Assembly: GCF_963259705.1 (NCBI RefSeq)
Contig: NC_081846.1
Coordinates: forward strand, 60,379,722 to 60,443,721
Direction: 5' to 3'
DNA: 64,000 nucleotides
Source: Myotis daubentonii
Taxonomy: Eukaryota; Chordata; Mammalia; Chiroptera; Vespertilionidae
The stretch's first letter is position 1. Every line of letters begins with the position of its first letter. Of the stretch, positions 1 through 10,999 are shown piece by piece. The notes below the pieces were generated by a model. It was given only the letters and a program-made list of their open reading frames with translations, was not told the origin of the DNA and ran no database searches. The translations under genes were made by a program, and so were the position numbers.

Positions 1-51
1 ATGCACCCCCCCCCCCCGCCAGTGCATGAATGCATTGCACCAGGCATCTAG
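1..51 (+). mobile_element. HeliBat Helitron, 3' end only
   Basis: The window opens inside a Helitron. Visible are a C-rich run, a degraded 3' hairpin (GTGCATGAATGCATTGCAC) and the terminal CTAG at 48-51, followed by a T as expected for A^T insertion. The 5' part lies outside the window. Confidence 0.8.
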
Positions 52-319
52 TAAAAAATAAAAGCCTTTATTAAAAGGGTGTCCTGGCTATGTGATTTTC
101 AAAACCAATTTGTATGTATTTACCGTGGTAACAAAAATAAATAAATAAATATAAAAATTGTAAAGGTTAAATTCTGACTTCATGAAAAAGAGAATAAATA
201 AGTACACGAATAAATATATAGTTTTAGGAAATGAGAAGAGCTATGTAAAATTTTAAATTAAATTTATCGGGGTAAATTTAATAGTTAATAACATTATATA
301 ACATTATATAATCTTACAT
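52..319. other. AT-rich, no recognised feature
   Basis: A/T-rich sequence with short direct repeats (for example ACATTATATA twice near 291-310). Nothing coding and no recognisable repeat family. Confidence 0.5.
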
Positions 320-800
320 CATCTGTATATCACACTTTCCTCACCACCCAAAGTCTAGTTTACTTCTGTGACCATATATTTGGTTTTTTTTCCCTCTAAA
401 CTTCCTTTCCCTCTGTTAAACACCATACTGTTTTCTGTGTCAATTAGTTGGTTTGTTTTATTTGTTTCATATCCAACATAAGAGTGAAATCATTTTTTTT
501 TGGTCCTTTCCCATCTGACTTATTTCTCTTACCATGATACTTTCAAGATCCATCCATGTTGTTACAAATGGTACTATCTTACCTTATTTTTATAGCTAAG
601 TGGTATACAAGAGGACAAGAAGGGTGGGAGAAATACTAGTATGAAGAGAGTAGTTCAAAAATATGGTGACAGAGGAGACTAGACTTTGGGTGATGAGCAC
701 ACAATACAATACACAGATGATATACTATAAAATGTATACCTGGGACATAAAATATTATTAACCAATGTTGCCACAAAACTTTTAATTTTTAAAAAAGTAT
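320..800. mobile_element. LINE-1 3' end with 5' inversion
   Basis: Two L1 3'-terminal segments lie head to head. About 320-604 is L1 3' UTR on the minus strand: read in reverse it has the 'ACAACATGGATGGA' and 'ATAAGTCAGA' landmarks. 605-800 is the next downstream L1 segment on the plus strand ('GGGTGATGAGCACACAATAC', 'TTAACCAATGT') ending in an A-rich tail. This arrangement is what twin priming during target-primed reverse transcription produces. No open frame remains. Confidence 0.75.
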
Positions 801-1125
801 TCAAATATTCTTAGAAAAATACCTTAAGCAAACAAAAAATGTATTGTAGGTTCTGAAGACCCTAAAGTTCTTCTCATTCACCGGCTGTTTGCTTCAATGT
901 CCCTATAAGGAATTTTCTTTTTGCTCAAATGCCTCTAGTTACAGCGAAGTCGCTGTCCACTGGGGCATTTCAAACATCTCACTTGGCAATTCCTTTAATG
1001 GCTAGAAATTCTTCCTGCTCTAAGAGCTTAAACTTGGAGCCATAGAACTCCCACCCATTAGTCCTAGTGTTGCCCTTTGAGATTACGTGCAACAACAACA
1101 ACAGCAAAACAATCTCTTTTTCCCC
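801..1125. other. no recognised feature
   Basis: Mixed-composition sequence without a convincing open frame or a repeat I can name. Confidence 0.4.
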
Positions 1126-1129
1126 AAGA

Positions 1130-1560
1130 CAGCCCTCTCATAATGTTGACATGGTTTTAAGTGTCCTCACCAGTCTGCCTACTGCTTTCTGGACAAACTC
1201 CAGTTAGTGAATAGCATCTTTAAAATGTGGTTCCCATTCTGAGAAACATAAAATCTCTGCTGAAGTTGCTACCAATGTGAACACACGCATACATGTGCAT
1301 GCACATGTGCACAAGCACTTGCATGTAGAAATAAAGTTCCTCTAACTGTATTTTCACCCATTCCACATTTCACATCATGCTGTCAAATGCCTCGCTGAAA
1401 TTAAAGTGTACAATATCCACAGCATGTTTTGATCCATCACTATATTGTCTCAAAAAGAAAAAAAAACTAAGAAAGAAGGATAGGTGCCCAGAAATGGACC
1501 AACAGCACAGGGATGGACAGGACCCATCCTTGTTCTAGTCATGAATCCCCTATTTATTCC
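1130..1560 (-). mobile_element. CR1/L3-like LINE fragment
   Basis: The antisense text matches the general layout of mammalian L3/CR1 reverse-transcriptase remnants: 'GGACAAACTCCAGTTAGTGA', then 'CTTTAAAATGTGGTTCCCAT', then 'GCTGAAATTAAAGTGTACAA' and 'TATCCACAGCATG' in the right order. It is heavily decayed, with a microsatellite-like purine/pyrimidine stretch near 1280-1310. The assignment is from remembered consensus features. Confidence 0.55.
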
Positions 1561-2304
1561 ACCTCAGCTCACATTAGCCTTCATGGAAATCAGAGCTTAT
1601 TATTGATTCAAACTGAGTTTCTAGCCATGTCACAAACTCAGATTGTCTGTTTGTTTTAATACAGGAATGACGGAAGAGTTAGCATAATAATGTATGATGT
1701 ATTTTGCCACTACATGTTAGAGTAGGCCAGCATTGAGATTCTAAAGGACCCCTGGGTGAAATTTTGTGCAAAGGCCCTAAAAGGAGTGGGGAAGGAGGGA
1801 AATGCTTTGGGTCGGGGGTGATGACAAGGTAGATCATGGAGAGAATGGGTGTTCCCTGACCACTGGGCAGAAATGTGCACCGGGTAGCAAGGACAAGTGT
1901 CCTGCAGGCCCATGGTAGCCATCAGCAAAGAGGATTGCTGTCAGGGCATTTTCAACCTCTCTAGAGCAGAGTGTCCAGGAAAGAAGGGTAGACTCCAGGA
2001 CTGAACCCCAGCATGAAGCAGCAGAGAAATAACCTTGGAGGTAGTAGCAAATGCTTCTTCCCTGAGGAGTTCTGGGCGATTCTAGAAGGGTGAGAATGAC
2101 ACTAAGAGGTGACTGAGGTTGATTTATTCTGACTCAGATAAATAAATGCATGTGATATAAAAATAAATTAATATAAAATAATATAATAGAAAATAAACTA
2201 CAATCATAATTTAAAAATTCCGATGCATCAAATGTGAAATTAGGTTTTATATAAAAATCTGCTAAGTATGTACTTTGCAAAAGCAGTTGGGGATTATATA
2301 TAAA
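1561..2304. other. no recognised feature
   Basis: Unique-looking sequence. A 72-codon frame at 1710-1928 on the minus strand has no recognisable protein features. An AT-rich stretch lies at 2140-2300, next to the Helitron target. Confidence 0.4.
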
Positions 2305-2924
2305 CTAGTGGCCCGGTGCATGAAATTTGTGCATGGGCGAGGGTAGGTTCCTCAGCCTGGCCTGCATCCTCTCCAATTTGGGACCCCTCGAAGGATGTCC
2401 TATTGCCAGTTACAGGGATCGGGCCTAAACCGGCAGTTGGACATCCCTCTCGCAATCCAGGACTGCTGGCTCCTAACCACACACTTGCTTGCCTACCTGC
2501 CTGATTGCCTCTAAACACTCTGCCTGCCAGTCTGCTTGCTCCCAACTGCCCCCCCCCCCCGCTGCCGGCCTGCTTACCCCCAAATGCCCCCCCCGCCAGC
2601 CTGATCACCCCAAACTGCCCCCCCTGCTGGCCTGCTCACCCCTACCTTCCCTCCCCACTGGCCTGCTCACTCCAAACTGTCCCCCCACTGTCCTGATCAC
2701 CTCCAACTGACCCCCATTGGTGGCCTGCTTGTCCCCAACTGGCCCCCCTGCTGGTCTGCTTACCCCCAACGGCCCTGCCCCCCACCAGCCTGATCACCCA
2801 CAACTACCCTCCCCTCTTGGCCTCTAACCGCCTCTACCTCAGGCCTGCCACCATGGCTTTGTCCAGAAGAACATCTGGAAGGTCTCCCAGTCTAATTAAC
2901 ATATTACCCTTTTATTAGTATAGA
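2305..2924 (-). mobile_element. HeliBat-type Helitron A (non-autonomous)
   Basis: On the plus strand the element reads from the reverse-complemented 3' end (CTAGTGGCCCGGTGCATGAA, a hairpin with the palindrome around TGCATGAAATTTGTGCATG) to the reverse-complemented 5' end (...CTTTTATTAGTATAGA). It is flanked by A on the left and T on the right, as expected for an A^T insertion with no duplication. The interior is C-rich degenerate repeats of the type 'CTGCTTGCCCCCAACTGCC'. There are no Rep or helicase sequences, so it would depend on enzymes supplied from elsewhere. Confidence 0.9.
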
Positions 2925-4455
2925 TGAATTAATTTGTGCACTGGCGGGGGGGGGCGTGTCCCTCAGCCCCACTTGTGCCCTCTCACAGTCTGGGACCCCT
3001 CAGGAGATAACGACCTGCTGGTCTAGGCCCGCTCTCGGGTGGCAGAGGGCAGGCCCAATCCCTAAGGGCAGCCCCTGGTCGGGCTTAGAGCAGGGCCAAT
3101 TGGGGAGTTGGGGCACCGCCCGCTGTCATGCACAGAGCAGGGCGGATCGGGAGGTTGTGATGCCACCCTCAGTCACGCTCAGGGTAGGGCCGATTGGGGG
3201 GTTGGGGTGCCGCCCCCTGTCACACTCAAGGCAGGGTCGATGGGGAGGTTGCGGCGCCACCCCCTGTCATGCACAGAGCAGGGCCCATCAGGGGCGTTGG
3301 GGCTCCATACCCTGTCACACACAGAGCAGGACCGATCAGGGGGTTGGGGCACTCCCCCTTGTCACACTCAGGGCAGGGCCGATGGGGAGGTTGCGGCTCC
3401 ACCTGGTCACACACAGAGCAGGGCCCATGGGGGGGTTGGGGTGCCTTCCCCTGTCACACACAGAGCCACAGGGCAATCAGGGGGTTTGGGCGCTGCCCCC
3501 TGTCACGCTGCTCCAGGGGCCAGGAGGCCTTGTGGCTCCGGTGATCCCAGTCCTGGGAGGCCTCGCGGCTCTGCTTGACACAGGGGCAATGAGGCCGTGC
3601 TGCTCCGCTGATCCCGGTGCTGGGAGGCCTCATGGCTCTGCTGATCCTGGTGCTGGGAGGCCTTGCTGCTCTGCTGATCCCAGTGCTGGGAGGCATATTA
3701 CCCTTTTACTATATAGGATAGAGGCCTGGTGCATGGGTGGGGGCTGGCTGGTTTGCCCTGAAGGGTGTCCTGGATCAGGGTGCGGGTCCCGCTTGGGTGC
3801 CTGGCCAGCCTGGATGAGGGGATGATGGCTGTTTGCAGCTGGTCACACCCCCTTCAGGGAGGGGGTCCCCCCTGGGGTGCCTGGACAGCCTGGGTGAGGG
3901 GATCATGGCTGTTTGCAGCTGGTCACACCCCCTTCAGGGAGGGGGTCCCCCCTGGGGTGCCTGGCCAGTCTGGGTGAGGGGCTGAGGGCCGACTAAAGCT
4001 CCCAACCTCTCCTATTTTTCTTTCTTTTTTTTTTATTCTGGAATTTATTTACCTTCTATGGCTGTCACTGGAACTGAGAGCCAGCTTTAGCTTTGAGGCT
4101 CGGTTCCAGCTCTGAGACCTCGGCTGCTGAAAGCAGGTATCTGGGTTTGTTTGGGTTCTATAATCGAAACTCTGTTGCAACTCCAGCTCAGTGGGCTGGC
4201 TGAAAGCTTGGGGATTGCTTAGCCTCTATAATTGCAACATAGTTGCTTAGAGTGCAAGCTCAGAGCCCAGCAGCGGCAGGTGGAGAACCTTGGCTTCCTT
4301 TTTCACTGGAGCAAGCAAGTCTCCTGTTGGCTTCAGCTTTCTGGCTGCTGGCTGCCATCTTGGTTGACAGTTAATTTGCATATGGCCCTGATTAGCCAAT
4401 GGGAAGCATTTCAGAGGTACGATTAATTACCATGTTTGTCTATTATTAGATAGGA
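2925..4455 (-). mobile_element. composite Helitron B (two fused units)
   Basis: It directly abuts Helitron A. The left unit (2925-3718) has a damaged 3' end: 'AATTTGTGCACTGG' is kept but CTAG is lost. It carries a 47-bp tandem array and ends in a Helitron 5' end (ACTATATAGGA in reverse). The right unit starts at once (TAGAGGCCTGGTGCATGGGT, 3719 onward) and runs to a full 5' end at 4455 (reverse of TCCTATCTAATAATAGAC), followed by T. The same junction recurs in elements F, M and N, so it appears to have spread as a fused element rather than arising by chance neighbouring insertion. No transposase. Confidence 0.85.
3090..3520. repeat. 47-bp tandem array inside Helitron B
   Basis: At least eight head-to-tail units of about 47 bp, each with CAGAGCAGGGCC, GGGGGTTGGGG and CACCCCCTGTCA blocks. 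Several reading frames stay open across the array because stop codons are rare in the unit. The resulting frame at 2956-3825 (289 codons) is a by-product of the repeat, not a gene. Related arrays are in elements F and N. Confidence 0.85.
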
Positions 4456-4510
4456 TTATTCTTTTCTATCAAAAAAGAAGGAACAAAATAGGTAGCTAGA
4501 ATAAAATATA

Positions 4511-4740
4511 AAAACTGCTGCAGCCTGGCCGGTGTGCTCAGTGGTTGGAGTCATCCTATGAACCAGGAGTTCACACATCTATTCAGGTCAGAACACATGC
4601 CCAGGTTGTGGGCTTGATCCCCAGTAGGGAGCATACAGGAGGCAGTTGATGGATGAGTCTCTCTCGTCATTGATGTTTCCGTCTCTCTCTCCCTCTCCCT
4701 TCCTCTCTGACATCACTAAAAGTATGTTTTTTTAATAAAA
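4511..4740 (+). mobile_element. VES SINE
   Basis: tRNA-derived bat SINE: a degraded A-box region (GTGCTCAGTGGTTGGAGTC), 'CCCAGGTTGTGGGCTTGATC', the CTCTCTCCCTCTCCCTTCC tract and an A-rich end. A weak duplication of the type AAAACTGnTGCAG may flank it. Confidence 0.85.
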
Positions 4741-5040
4741 CTGTTTGCAGAGTTCAAGTTATTTAGATTAGTCTCTTAAATCCTTCAGTTTGTAGTATTT
4801 TGTGTATCTGGTAAAATAAGAAAATGTCTCCCTTCCTATATGTATGCTTGTTCATTTTGATAGATAGATAGAATTTCTCTATTGAAAAATCCATATTTTA
4901 ATGTGGTATTTTAAATCCACATTTAAAATGTGATCTTTTATTTTTACTCCAATAGACAAAAAGTACCAAGAAAATTTTAAGTGCATCATTGTGGTTTGAA
5001 CACTGTCTTTGTCTAGTCTTTTTTTCAATCTTACCCTAGG
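4741..5040. other. no recognised feature
   Basis: AT-rich sequence with a short GATA run near 4860. No coding signal. Confidence 0.4.
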
Positions 5041-5044
5041 ACAT

Positions 5045-5115
5045 ACTCATAGATTTATTTTAGAGAGAGGAAGGGAGAGACATTGATGTGAAAAAGAAAC
5101 ATCGATTGGCTACCA
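5045..5115 (-). mobile_element. VES SINE, 3' fragment
   Basis: Only the 3' pyrimidine-rich half is kept, seen here as its complement (GAGAGAGGAAGGGAGAGACA then AACATCGATTGGCT). It is truncated where the next SINE begins. Confidence 0.6.
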
Positions 5116-5119
5116 TATG

Positions 5120-5333
5120 TTTTAAAATATGTTTTTATTGATTTTTAGAGAGAGAGGGAGAGAGAGAAAGATTGGTGAGATCCAGAGAGAAACATCCATC
5201 TGGCTGCAACCTGCATGTCCCCTGCTGGAGATGGAGCCCACAACCTGGCTATGTGCCCTGACCTGGAATGGATCCTTGGACCTCTTGGTGTATGGGTTGT
5301 CATTCAACCACTGAGCCACACTGGTTGGGCCAA
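5120..5333 (-). mobile_element. VES SINE
   Basis: Near full length, antisense: 'TTTTTATTGATTTTTAGAGA' at the 3' end of the SINE, through 'GCCCACAACCTGGCTATGTG', to the tRNA-like head 'CACTGAGCCACACTGGTTGG' near 5311-5330. Confidence 0.85.
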
Positions 5334-6092
5334 TAGCGAAATCTGAATCACTTTTATGTCTAAGTACATTCTGGGTTCCATGTATCAGAATATCTGTATT
5401 CCATGCATTCCTGGGTGAAAATCTGAGGTTCATCAGCCCAGAGGCAAGCCACACGGAAACTCACATTTGACATATAGAGGTATTTTAGAGAAGTACTGAA
5501 CAAGTAAAAGGCTGGATTTCTCACACATGCCTAAAAGGGCAGTATATTTGCTGAGAATGCATACTCAGAAAAATAGTTCTTAGAGGGAGAAAGATACATT
5601 TTAAAAGTCATTTGACTTTCACAGTTTTCTTGAGAAGGTGAAAGAAGGAAACCTTTTGATATGTTAACCAGTTTTATTTCAGAGCTCTTAGATCTGCTGT
5701 CCTAAATGGCTTTCACCTTCAAACATTATGGCAGCACCACATTATATGTTGAAAAAGAGAATGATCAAGTATTGTTATAACTACTAAAGCTACAATATCT
5801 CCCAGCACTTACATTTTTTAGTATTTTTCTATTAAAGTTAATCACTGATGAATTACTTCCTTTTCAAATTTATACTCGGTATTACTTTAAGGAAATCATG
5901 ATGAATTTTTCAAAGTGTAGTGTGATCACACAAATTGATAGTCAAAGTATCAACACAAAGCATATATTAAATTTGCTTATAATTGTTCTTAGTTTAAATA
6001 ACTTCTGAGGAAGAAATTCTATAGATCCTCTACAGATCTTTACCACAAAACTTACAGAGCCTGGCACCATGTCCAAATGCAAGTGTTGAAGT

Positions 6093-6094
<2 letters not shown>
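5334..6094. other. no recognised feature
   Basis: AT-rich sequence without a coding signature or a repeat I can name. Confidence 0.4.
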
Positions 6095-6275
<181 letters not shown>

Positions 6276-6619
6276 TGGAGTGTGTAAAAAGTTATGGGAT
6301 TTATTTGTGAGAGTGAGGTGGTTATGCAAAATGGTCCAGAGTCTTTAAACAGCTTTAAACAGGAAAGAAGGATGGGGGAAGCTCTGGGAATTCTTTAAAA
6401 CTCGTATACTTTCCTGTCTATAATCATAACCTTAAGCCTTCTTTGTATCCATTTCCATCTCTATTAATTATGTGGTAATCATTACATCTAATTCACAGAA
6501 TTATTTCCATAATCAATTTTAAATAACTTCTGAGGAAGTTATTTAATGTAACATTCTATGTGCAAAGGTATTTTGTGTCAGTATAGCACATTAAATACCA
6601 TGTCATATTGTTTAGATTA
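6276..6619. other. no recognised feature
   Basis: Contains a short direct repeat: 'ATAACTTCTGAGGAAG' near 6522 also occurs at 5998. Otherwise unremarkable. Confidence 0.4.
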
Positions 6620-6929
6620 CAGCAGTTGTCAACCTGTGGGTCGCGACCCCTTTGGGGGTCGAACAACCCTTTCACAGGGGTCGCCTAAGACCATCGGAAA
6701 ACACATATATAATTACATATTGTTTTGTGATTAATCACTATGCTTTAATTATGTTCAATTTGTAACAATGAAAATACATCCTGCATATCAGATATTTACA
6801 TTATGATTCATAACAGTAGCAAAATTACAGTTATGAAGTAGCAACGAAAATAATTTTATGGTTGGGGGTCACCACAACATGAGGAACTGTATTAAAGGGC
6901 CGCGGCATTAGGAAGGTTGAGAACCACTG
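6620..6929. mobile_element. SPIN hAT MITE (Space Invader)
   Basis: The left end CAGCAGTTGTCAACCTGTGG and right end GTTGAGAACCACTG are imperfect terminal inverted repeats. The interior (GGGTCGCGACCCCTTTGGGG, GTAGCAACGAAAATAATTTT, CATGAGGAACTGTATT) matches the SPIN non-autonomous family known from bats, tenrec, bushbaby, murines and opossum. No transposase. The flanks (GTTTAGAT / GCTTAGAA) look like a decayed 8-bp duplication offset by two bases from the left end. Confidence 0.9.
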
Positions 6930-7044
6930 GCTTAGAAGAATGTCAGACAGGTCCTATATGTGCCGTTTCCAAAGGTGTTACATCAGGAATGTCCCATATG
7001 AGCTATGGTTTTGTATATAACTGATTTGATTGAGTACCTGGTAT

Positions 7045-7264
7045 GTTTTTGAAAATCTATTTTTATTTATTTCAGAGAGGAAGGAAGAGGGAGAGATAAA
7101 AACATCAATGATGAGGGAGAATCATTGACTGGCTGCCTCCTGCACACCCACACCCCCTATTGAGAATTGAGCCTGCAACCCAGGCATGTGTCTTGCCTGA
7201 GAGTTGAACCATGGCCTCCTGGTTTATATGTCGATACTCAACCACTGAACCACACGGGCCAAGC
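7045..7264 (-). mobile_element. VES SINE with TSD
   Basis: Antisense VES from the A/T tail (ATTTTTATTTATTTCAGAGA) to the tRNA-like head (CAACCACTGAACCACACGGG). Flanked by TGAGTACCTGGTAT (7031-7044) and TGATTACTTGGTAT (7265-7278), a 14-bp duplication with two mismatches. Confidence 0.9.
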
Positions 7265-7278
7265 TGATTACTTGGTAT

Positions 7279-8373
7279 CTTGCTATTGGAACAGCAGCAC
7301 AGTAAAGTGGGAAATGCTGCAACTATATAGTTAAGACTCATTTGTGTTATCATTACAGCTCCCATGCATATTGACTTCAGGCAAATTATAGAATTCTTGA
7401 TCTTTAGTTTCTTTATTTGAATTATGGATATAATAACATGCTTAAAAAAGCATTAGTTGCTTTGTGAAAACACATAATCTCTTTCTTGGTTAATTTGATT
7501 GCCCTTCTTCCAACTTCTAAATAGGGAAACAAATTAGAAGAAGAAAAAAAAAACGTATGAGAAAAGCAAACACTTCACACCTGATCACTTTCTAGCATGA
7601 GGTTGACAATAATGGCCTTTCCATCCTCATTGGTGAAATACAGCTCTTTCCTTTTAGAGATCTATCTTTTTTTTCCATTGTTTCATCTTTGTATGTTTGA
7701 GGAAGGAAAATATTCTTAAATCTCTAAATGTAGCATAAGGGTCATAGAATCTTGGGAAGAAGTGAAATTACCATGCTGGAGTACCATTTTAAATACACTC
7801 CACTTAATTAACTTTAAATTTTAAAAACGATTAAAATGGGTATCAATAAAATGCCTTTGTTTTTAAAATGCTAAGTACACTAAACAATGTATTTATAGAA
7901 TTAGCATTCTAAGCTAAAATAGTGTTATATATTTAGAATAGTCCAAAATAAAAAGCAGGTTAAAAATAAGCTACAAAAATTGAGTGTAAATATTTTAGAT
8001 CCACATTTATCACTATGTTTTACAAGTTAGTAATCTTTGGAACTCTGCATAACAGTGTTTGCAAAAGAAAACCCTACCAGAAAGATAACTATGATTAGTA
8101 AGCTGTGTTTTCTATTATTCAGAGCGCTCTAAAAATTCTCCTGCTGGGATGACATTTGCAAGTTACTGTACCAAAAAGCATTTCTCCTTTCAAAAAAATT
8201 TAAATATATTTTTTACAAATCCAGAAATGAAGAAAATAAAAAACCTCATTTTTTTTTTTTTTACAAATGGGAAGATTTTAACACATACCACAACATGAAA
8301 TCATACATAATAATAATAAATGCTTTTCAAATATTCTAACTTTATTATGGAAGTTTATTTTAAAATTTAATTT
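7279..8373. other. no recognised feature
   Basis: About 1.1 kb of AT-rich unique-looking sequence. No long frame, splice pattern or repeat recognised. Confidence 0.4.
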
Positions 8374-8388
8374 AAAAACAGAACAAGG

Positions 8389-8608
8389 GCTGTAGCTGAT
8401 TTGGCTCAGTGGACAGAGCATCAGCCTGCAGACTGAAGGGTCTCAGGTTCGATTCTGGACAAAGGCACATACCTGGGTTGTTGGCTCAATCCCCGGTGGA
8501 GGGTGTGCAGGAAGCAGCTGGTCAATGATTCTGTCATCATTGATGTTTCTATCTCTCTCTCCCTCTCCCTTCCTCTCTGAAATCAATAAAAAAAAAAAAA
8601 TTTAAAAA
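8389..8608 (+). mobile_element. VES SINE with perfect TSD
   Basis: Full-length VES: A box TGGCTCAGTGGACAGAGC and B box GGTTCGATTC, pyrimidine tract, A-tail. Flanked by perfect copies of AAAAACAGAACAAGG (8374-8388 and 8609-8623). Confidence 0.95.
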
Positions 8609-8661
8609 AAAAACAGAACAAGGCATTTACCCGCAGCATTCACTAAAATAATTTATTTATG

Positions 8662-8880
8662 CTGAAACCGGTTTGGCTCAGTGGATAGAGCATTGGCCTG
8701 CGGACTGAAAGGTCCCAGGTTCGATTCCGGTCAAGGGCATGTACCTGGGTTGCGGGCACATCCCCAGTAGGAGATGTGCAGGAGGCAGCTGATCGATGTT
8801 TCTCTCTCATCGATGTTTCTAACTCTCTATCTCTCTCCCTTCCTCTCTGTAAAAAATCAATAAAATATATATTTAAAAAA
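8662..8880 (+). mobile_element. VES SINE, young-looking
   Basis: Close to the usual VES form: TGGCTCAGTGGATAGAGC, GGTTCGATTCC, CATCGATGTTTCTAACTC, AATCAATAAAATAT tail. The flanking AATAATTTATT-type sequences on both sides are a probable duplication. Confidence 0.9.
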
Positions 8881-9644
8881 ATAATAATTTATTCATGTAA
8901 TTAATATTATAAGATACATTAAAATTAGAATTCTAAGAAGAATAAAAAGTAGCCAAAGCTTTTTTTATTTACATAAAATTTAGTTCAGAATAAAACAGAC
9001 CTGTGCATTCATAGATTGATTAGACTTGTTTTAAGTCCTCTATTACAAGAAGGATGGTTTTCTGAAAACATGTGAATTACTGGGACAGCTTCAGAAGGCA
9101 GAACTGGTTCCAATCAATGCCCATAACTGGGAGACAGACTTAAGCTCAAGATAGTATAGAAACAGTTTCCAGGAGTCAGAACACTCGGTCCTAGGACGCA
9201 GTGACTTGGGAACATTCACTGGGGGAATCAAACTATCTTTCAAGGATGATCAATGGAGGATCGGGGCAGTAACAGTGATCTAGAAATCCTCTAAGAGAAA
9301 CGGCACTGTACATTTTCACTGACCAAACTGAACATGAAGTTGGCTCAGACTAATTTTCAGTAGAAAAAAGATTATTTTAAAAGCAAGGAGAGACTCTCTT
9401 TTTTTTTTAATTAAAAAGTAAATATATACCAGAAAAAAATCATGGTAACACAACTATTTTTAATATTGCTAATAACTATGTAATGCTTTCCAAACTGCTA
9501 ACACATTTTATGCAGTTGCACTAAGTATGTACCATATTTTGACCCTCCCCCCCATTAATATATTATGAACTTTTGGTTAAGATTTTATCCAGTCTTTACA
9601 AAAGCTGATGATAATGCAATGAAAATAAAAGATGATCATGAAGA
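8881..9644. other. no recognised feature
   Basis: Unique-looking AT-rich DNA. No coding or RNA feature seen. Confidence 0.4.
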
Positions 9645-9855
9645 TGGGAGTGATGATTGATTATGTCAATTGAGTGCTTCTTATATGCCAGGCATTGTTA
9701 CAAGCATTTGGGGTAACTATCTTATTTAATCCTCACAAATCCTTTACAGATAGAGTTATTTATGCAAAGAGAGTTTAAATATTTGCTCAATCATAGAGCT
9801 ATTATGTGGCATAACTGGATTTTTATACCAGGTAGATTCTCTAGGCTGCTATGTC
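9645..9855 (+). mobile_element. MIR SINE
   Basis: Decayed MIR: 'GAGTGCTTCTTATATGCCAG', 'TTATTTAATCCTCACAA', then an acquired-core-to-3' pattern with 'ATAGAGCTATTATGTGGCA'. An ancient mammalian SINE. Confidence 0.7.
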
Positions 9856-10591
9856 ATAATTTGCTAAATAATGAAAACTTATTATAGAGACCTAAGAGAG
9901 ACAATTATTTATTTGAATCTGAAGGGAGGAGAATTTCTGATGTCAAATGTGAATTAGTTTGCATTTTCTCCTATCTTCTTAGAGATAAGAATGAATACAT
10001 TTCTGTAAAGCCCTTCAGTCTATTAAATAAAATTAAAAGATCATAATCTGTGAGGGTTTTTGTTTTGTTTTGTTGTTTTTTTATTTTGTTTTGTTTTTGG
10101 ATCAACTTGACACGTAGAAATTAGTACTTTGATATTCCTAGGAAAAACTCTAGGAATACCCCTGAAGCCAAGCTATTAGAGGGTTTACATGGACCTAGAA
10201 CTTTTTCCAGGGTGGAAGGAGTGGTACCAGGTGTCACAAGATTTCAAAAGTTTATAATAATAAAGTACGGTCCTTCTTTTAAAACTATCAACATCAATAC
10301 CCATGCAGAGGCAATGTGAGTAACAATGGAGGGCTCAGTTCTTTATGTGTGTCCAGATGGCAACAATCTGTCATAGGTTGGTTTTGGTTTATTATAGTAG
10401 TGGAAAGAGATGAAACTAGGACAAAAGTTTCAACGTTGCAGTGGAATAATATAGTAGAACTTAAGACTCAGCAGCTGCCTCCATGTAGGTGGCAGGCTCC
10501 ATGGAGGCAATATCTGCAATGTTTTGTCAGCTTTAAGGACTCTTATCCCTTATTTGATTAAGATGAGCTGGAATTGCAAGTTCCTGTAGGC
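9856..10591. other. no recognised feature
   Basis: Includes a (GTTTT)n-like low-complexity stretch at about 10055-10097. The 81-codon frame at 10316-10561 has no protein features I recognise. Confidence 0.4.
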
Positions 10592-10999
10592 CAAAGGTCA
10601 GGGAACTATATCGCCTCTGGGGACAGTCTGACCTGTCACCTGTTTTGTAAAATAACTTGCATTGGAAACAGTCACATTCATTTGTCATTGTCTATGGCCG
10701 TGGTTCTCAACCATGGCTGCACATTAGAATCACCTGGGAATCTTTTTAAAATCCTGATTTCTGGGCCTCATCCTCCGGAAATTGTTTCTTCGTTACTAAT
10801 GATGAGGCCCAGAAATCAGAATTTAAAAAGATTCCCAGGTGAGTCTAATGTGCAGCCAAGGATGAGAACCACTGGTCTATGGCTTCTTTCTTGCTACAGT
10901 GGTACAGCTGAGTTGTGATGACAGAGGCAGTATAGCCCTGGAAGCCTGTAATATTTGCTATCTGGACCGGTACAGAAAAAAAAAAAATGTCAACCCCTG
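10592..10999. mobile_element. old hAT MITE, interrupted
   Basis: The outer element runs from CCAAAGGTCAGGGAACTA to GTCAACCCCTG, with the interior landmarks 'CACCTGTTTTGTAAAATAAC' and 'TTTGCTATCTGGACC' typical of a widespread mammalian hAT-type MITE. It is split at 10697 by a second MITE. I do not name the family. Confidence 0.55.
10698..10874. mobile_element. MER3/MER20-type hAT MITE, nested
   Basis: A near fold-back element: the left end CCGTGGTTCTCAACCATGG mirrors the right end GGATGAGAACCACTG, and the internal GCACATTAGAATCACCTGGG is repeated inverted on the other side. Flanked by a perfect 8-bp duplication GTCTATGG (10690-10697 and 10875-10882), which lies within the outer MITE, so this copy landed later. 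Confidence 0.8.

Noticed and set aside
2956..3825. 289-codon open frame, plus strand
   Set aside because: It runs through the 47-bp Helitron array. Overlapping frames on both strands are open too, and the unit length is not a multiple of three, so the translation has no consistent repeat. Not a gene.
8401..8456. tRNA gene-like A and B boxes
   Set aside because: Part of VES SINEs with tails and target duplications; no intact cloverleaf expected.
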